Part shown: positions 60,676 to 64,000 of the stretch, in pieces
How the letters are laid out: every line of letters starts with the position of its first letter
Numbering within the stretch: the first letter of the stretch is position 1
Origin: Caballeronia arvi
GTDB taxonomy: Bacteria > Pseudomonadota > Gammaproteobacteria > Burkholderiales > Burkholderiaceae
DNA: 64,000 nucleotides
Assembly: GCF_001544695.2 (NCBI RefSeq)
Contig: NZ_FCOM02000028.1
Coordinates: 1 to 64,000 of the forward strand
Direction of reading: 5' to 3'
Position numbers and translations under genes: made by a program
The notes under the pieces: model-generated
What the model saw: only the letters and a program-made list of their open reading frames with translations
Databases searched by the model: none
Told to the model about the DNA's origin: nothing

Positions 60676-61959
60676 ATGCACGATCCCACCGGCATGGCAT
60701 CGATACAGCCGATCTCATTCTATAAGGCGCAGCCATCACTAGAACCGGTGGCGCCCGACCAGAAAGGGCGATTTCATACGATGGCCAAGCCCATCGGTTC
60801 TACGTGCAATATCGATTGCACATACTGCTATTACCTTCACAAGGAACATCTCCTCAACCAGCAACGTGGCCGCCGCATGGAGGTTTCGATGCTGGAGCGC
60901 TACATACGTCAGTACATCGAAGCGCAAAACGGTGACGAGATCATATTTTCGTGGCAGGGTGGCGAGCCGACGATGCTCGGAATCGACTTCTTTCGAGAAA
61001 TCATCGAAATTCAAAGAAAGTACGCGCCTGAAGGGCGGCGCATCTCGAATGATCTCCAGACAAACGGCACCATGCTCGACGACGACTGGTGCCTGTTCCT
61101 CAAAGAGCACGATTTTTTGGTGGGCGTCAGCATCGACGGGCCGCGTGAGCTGCACGACGCGTTTCGCCTCGATCGCAAAGGACAGCCGACGTTCGACAAA
61201 GTAATGCGTGGCATCGGCTATCTGAAAAAGCACGGCGTCAAGTTCAACACACTCACTGTCGTCAACCGCGTCAACGCGCGGCGGCCGCTCGACGTCTATC
61301 GCTTCCTGCGCAACGAACTGGATTCCCGCTATATCCAGTTCATTCCTTGCGTCGAGCCAAAGGATTTCCATAGCGTCGCGCCCCAGCACTGGCCGGCGGA
61401 ATCCATGCCGATGCTCGGAAGCAGCGCGGCCAAACCGGGTAACGCAGACTCTGTCGTGACGGACTGGTCAGTCGATCCGGACGACTGGGGCTACTTTCTA
61501 TCGAGAACTTTCGATGAATGGCTCAAACGGGATGTGGGCCGCGTGCTGGTCAACCTGTTCGAGACGGCCGTAGTTCAGACCAACGGTCGCGCGGCGCAGA
61601 CTTGCGTAACAGCCGAGTTTTGCGGCAAAGCGCTGGCCATCGAACACGACGGCGAAGTCTACGCATGCGACCACTATGTATATCCTGACTGGTCGCTCGG
61701 TAACATCCGCGATGTGCATCTGGGAGAGATGGCCTTTTCCACGCGGCAGCAAACGTTCGGCTACGCCAAGCGCGACACGCTTCCAACATATTGCCGACAG
61801 TGCAAGCATTTGAAGCTGTGTTGGGGCGAGTGTCCAAAGAACCGTTTTGTACGGAGTCCGGAAGGCGAGCCAGGCTTGAACTATCTGTGTTCCGGCATCC
61901 GCCGCTTTCACGATCACGCAGGCCCAGAACTACGGAGGTTGGCAAAAATCGCTGTATAG
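60676..61959 (+). CDS. radical-SAM sulfatase-maturating enzyme (anSME type, SPASM domain)
   Basis: This 427-residue protein has the radical-SAM motif CNIDCTYC with Cys44, 48 and 51, SWQGGEPTMLGIDFF, and two C-terminal Cys-rich SPASM clusters (CVTAEFCGKALAIEHDGEVY then CDHY; CRQCKHLKLCWGECPKNRF) that hold auxiliary [4Fe-4S] centres. anSMEs oxidise the active-site Cys or Ser of sulfatases to formylglycine without oxygen. It lies 18 bp after the sulfatase gene, whose Cys-type motif is its natural substrate. Confidence 0.94.
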   Translation: MHDPTGMASIQPISFYKAQPSLEPVAPDQKGRFHTMAKPIGSTCNIDCTYCYYLHKEHLLNQQRGRRMEVSMLERYIRQYIEAQNGDEIIFSWQGGEPTMLGIDFFREIIEIQRKYAPEGRRISNDLQTNGTMLDDDWCLFLKEHDFLVGVSIDGPRELHDAFRLDRKGQPTFDKVMRGIGYLKKHGVKFNTLTVVNRVNARRPLDVYRFLRNELDSRYIQFIPCVEPKDFHSVAPQHWPAESMPMLGSSAAKPGNADSVVTDWSVDPDDWGYFLSRTFDEWLKRDVGRVLVNLFETAVVQTNGRAAQTCVTAEFCGKALAIEHDGEVYACDHYVYPDWSLGNIRDVHLGEMAFSTRQQTFGYAKRDTLPTYCRQCKHLKLCWGECPKNRFVRSPEGEPGLNYLCSGIRRFHDHAGPELRRLAKIAV

Positions 61960-62134
61960 CTCCGTGACCAACCGCGGAATCTGTCGAGGTTAGCCTGGCC
62001 CCGACACATATCAAATCGGATATACATCGTTAAGTTTTGACAAATGTTCGCAGGTCTCGAAGATCTGTAAAGTCACCATCGCGGCGAGAGTGAACGCGAT
62101 AACACATGACTTTCAACGAGATCGGCGAATACCT

Positions 62135-63100
62135 ATGCGAGTCATGAACAGCACGGATATCGAAACAGCGCGCGAGCGCTTTCTCGACAGCGGGGACGAT
62201 CGAGACTTGCCGATCGTCGATGCTCACCATCATTTTTGGGATCTGACCGGCAATTACCATCCGTGGTTATGCGACCTGCCTCGTATTCCGTTTCGCTATG
62301 GTGATTACGAGGCGATTTGCAGAGATTTTCTGCCGCAGGATTATTTTGATCAGGCGCGCGGCCATCTCGTCGTGAAAACAGTGATGATGGAGGGCGAATG
62401 GAACCCTCTTGACCCTGTCGGTGAGGCGCGTTGGGCGACGGATCTGAATGAGCGCACCGGTTCACCCAATGCGATGGCCGGTCAGATCTGGCTCGATCGC
62501 GATGACGTGGGCGAGGTACTGTCTGCCTATCATGACCTGCCAATCGTGCGAAGCGTTCGCCATAAGCCGAAGACAGTGCCGCGCGACCAGCATCGGAACG
62601 ACTTTGCCCCACCTGGATCGATGCGTTGCTCACGTTGGCGTCGCGGGTTCGAGATGCTCGCGCGAACAAGGCTCTCGTTCGAGTTGCAGGCACCGTGGTG
62701 GCACTTTGGTGAGGCTGCCGAACTGGCGAGGGATTTTCCGGGTACGAAGATCATCGTCAACCATGCGGGGTTGCCGGCAGATCGCAGCGCCGCAGCGATC
62801 GCTGCATGGGGAGACGCGCTGGAACTGCTCGCGGCTTTTCCGAATGTATGGCTGAAGATCTCCGGGATCGGAGAACCCGACGTGCGCTGGAGTGTTGAGC
62901 GCAATGGTCGGATTGTCCGTGATGCGATCGAGCGCTTCGGCGTCGAGCGTTGCGTTTTCGCAAGTAACTTCCCCGTCGATAGCCTTGTGGTTACGTTGGA
63001 CGAACTCTTTACAGGCTTCAAAGAAATGGTTGCGCACCTTCCGCGCGAACAACGGCTGGCGCTCTTCCACGACAACGCGAGCAGGTTATATGGGCTATGA
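62135..63100 (+). CDS. amidohydrolase-family metal-dependent hydrolase (lactonase-like)
   Basis: This 321-residue TIM-barrel protein has VDAHHHFWDLTGNYHPWL at the start (metal-binding His pair). KIIVNHAGLP and the late 'VFASNFPVDSL' mark the amidohydrolase-2/L-fuconolactonase and pyrone-dicarboxylate hydrolase group. It hydrolyses a lactone or C-C/C-O bond in sugar-acid or aromatic breakdown. The start is uncertain: ATG at 62135 or 62144, or GTG at 62090; none has a strong ribosome site. A TTGACA box lies at 62037-62042 upstream. It is convergent with the dehydrogenase gene at the right edge. Confidence 0.85.
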   Translation: MRVMNSTDIETARERFLDSGDDRDLPIVDAHHHFWDLTGNYHPWLCDLPRIPFRYGDYEAICRDFLPQDYFDQARGHLVVKTVMMEGEWNPLDPVGEARWATDLNERTGSPNAMAGQIWLDRDDVGEVLSAYHDLPIVRSVRHKPKTVPRDQHRNDFAPPGSMRCSRWRRGFEMLARTRLSFELQAPWWHFGEAAELARDFPGTKIIVNHAGLPADRSAAAIAAWGDALELLAAFPNVWLKISGIGEPDVRWSVERNGRIVRDAIERFGVERCVFASNFPVDSLVVTLDELFTGFKEMVAHLPREQRLALFHDNASRLYGL

Positions 63101-63142
63101 CTGCCTTTGCATGCGGCAATTCGGTTGGAGAATCATCTGAGA

Positions 63143-64000
63143 TCAGGTGCTGCGATAGAACTCCATGGTCGCGGCAATATCGGCATCGCCGAGACCACGC
63201 GACACCAGCCACCGGTTCAGATCCGTTGCAAGGCTTGTGAATGGCAATGGCAGTCCGACCGATCGCCCCAGATCTTGTGCGTTTTGCATATCCTTGAGCA
63301 TGTTTGCGATTCGTCCCGTCGGCGTGTAGTCGCGGTTCGCAAACTTGACGAAAAACTCGCGAAGTATCACCGAGTCGGCGCGGCCGCCTGTCAGCGCGTC
63401 GACCACCCGTTGCGGGTCCAGGTTCGCAGCGCCGGCGAGCGACGCCGACTCGGACAAAGCGAAAAGCCCAATGCCGACCAGAACCTGATTGATGACCTTG
63501 ACCGTCTGACCGGAGCCGGCCGGACCGAGATGCGTCATGCGGTTCGAAAGGCTCGACAAAATCGCCGTCGCTTTTTCGACATGCGACGGCTCTCCGCCGA
63601 GAAAGAGCGTAAGGCGGCCTTCCCGTGCGGCGGGCTCGCCGCCGGACAGCGGCGCATCGACCCAGCCCATGCCCAGTTCTGCCGCGCGTGCAGCGAAGGC
63701 GACGGTTTGATCCGGAGCGATCGTGGACATGTCGATGACGAGCAACCCGCGTCCGCCCGCGCTCGCCAGACCGTTTTCGCCAAACACGATGCTCTCGACT
63801 TGCGATGCATTGTTTGCGCTCACGATCACGGCGTCGCAGTTCGCCGCGATGCCGGCTGGCGATTCAGCCCACTGTGCGCCCGCTTCCAGCAACGCGGCCG
63901 CTGCCGCCGGACGGCGCGACGTGATCGTCACCGTGTGCCCGCATTGCAACAGACGCTGCGCGATCGCCGTCCCCATTACACCCAGTCCGCTTACACCAAT
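63143..64000 (-). CDS. 3-hydroxyisobutyrate dehydrogenase-family oxidoreductase, 5' end cut by the window
   Basis: The frame is open to the right edge. It reads IGVSGLGVMGTAIAQRLLQC, the Rossmann start of beta-hydroxyacid dehydrogenases (GxGxMG), so the true start lies a few codons beyond 64000. Further motifs are 'DAPLSGGEPAAREGRLTLFLGG' (substrate site) and GSGQTVKVINQVLVGIG with the catalytic Lys. The family includes tartronate semialdehyde reductase, sulfolactaldehyde reductase and 3-hydroxyisobutyrate dehydrogenase. The exact substrate is open. About 286 residues are visible, near full length. Confidence 0.9.
   Translation of the reverse strand: MGVSGLGVMGTAIAQRLLQCGHTVTITSRRPAAAAALLEAGAQWAESPAGIAANCDAVIVSANNASQVESIVFGENGLASAGGRGLLVIDMSTIAPDQTVAFAARAAELGMGWVDAPLSGGEPAAREGRLTLFLGGEPSHVEKATAILSSLSNRMTHLGPAGSGQTVKVINQVLVGIGLFALSESASLAGAANLDPQRVVDALTGGRADSVILREFFVKFANRDYTPTGRIANMLKDMQNAQDLGRSVGLPLPFTSLATDLNRWLVSRGLGDADIAATMEFYRST

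Overview
The window looks like part of a chromosome or megaplasmid of a Burkholderiaceae bacterium, probably Paraburkholderia, Caballeronia or Burkholderia in the wide sense. This is inferred from the high GC content, an FtsH C-terminus of the beta-proteobacterial type, many LysR, MocR and GntR regulators beside small catabolic operons, and the gene families present. I saw no tRNA, rRNA, CRISPR array or intact insertion sequence.

Layout. (a) 1-4.9 kb: the end of ftsH, a UvrD-like helicase, one unknown gene, a Sel1-repeat protein that may be frameshifted, and a decayed amino-acid binding protein gene. (b) 4.9-14.3 kb: a TetR-controlled CoA-thioester and peroxide-protection group (AhpD-like, OsmC, enoyl-CoA hydratase, acyl-CoA ligase, MaoC). 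It is followed by an SDR plus PEP-mutase-like pair beside a decayed HxlR regulator gene, and by two LysR regulators. (c) 14.3-35.3 kb: an accessory catabolic region that I read as organosulfonate and C4-acid metabolism. It has two copies of a UxaA/SuyAB-type lyase, a TauE/SafE sulfite exporter, three DAACS dicarboxylate symporters, a fumarate reductase/succinate dehydrogenase-like complex with a class I fumarase, a ComC-like dehydrogenase, and a LacI-controlled operon whose content (HisD-like HpsN, SDR, MFS, zinc alcohol dehydrogenase) matches dihydroxypropanesulfonate (DHPS) catabolism. (d) 35.5-41.2 kb: a MocR regulator divergent from a mevalonate-degradation operon (class II HMG-CoA reductase, HMG-CoA lyase, two-gene transporter). 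(e) 41.3-58.5 kb: a six-gene minus-strand operon for a 3509-residue surface protein and its export. It encodes TolC, a soluble adaptor, an adaptor with a large cytoplasmic N-domain, and a fusion of an M50 zinc-protease-like membrane domain to an HlyD domain, but no ABC transporter. (f) 59-64 kb: a secreted arylsulfatase with its radical-SAM maturase, an amidohydrolase, and a 3-hydroxyisobutyrate-dehydrogenase-like gene cut by the window edge.

How the genes may work together. In the sulfonate model, the MFS protein or one of the DAACS proteins imports DHPS or sulfolactate. The SDR and zinc alcohol dehydrogenase interconvert DHPS stereoisomers, and HpsN oxidises DHPS to sulfolactate. The ComC-like enzyme handles sulfopyruvate and sulfolactate, SuyAB releases pyruvate and sulfite, and the TauE protein exports sulfite. 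The copy of SuyAB that sits with TauE is followed by a dicarboxylate symporter, a fumarase and a fumarate-reductase-like complex, so a four-carbon sulfonate such as sulfosuccinate is an alternative substrate worth testing. The two suyB copies are almost identical while their suyA partners have diverged, which suggests gene conversion. The most unusual assembly is the ABC-less giant-protein export operon.
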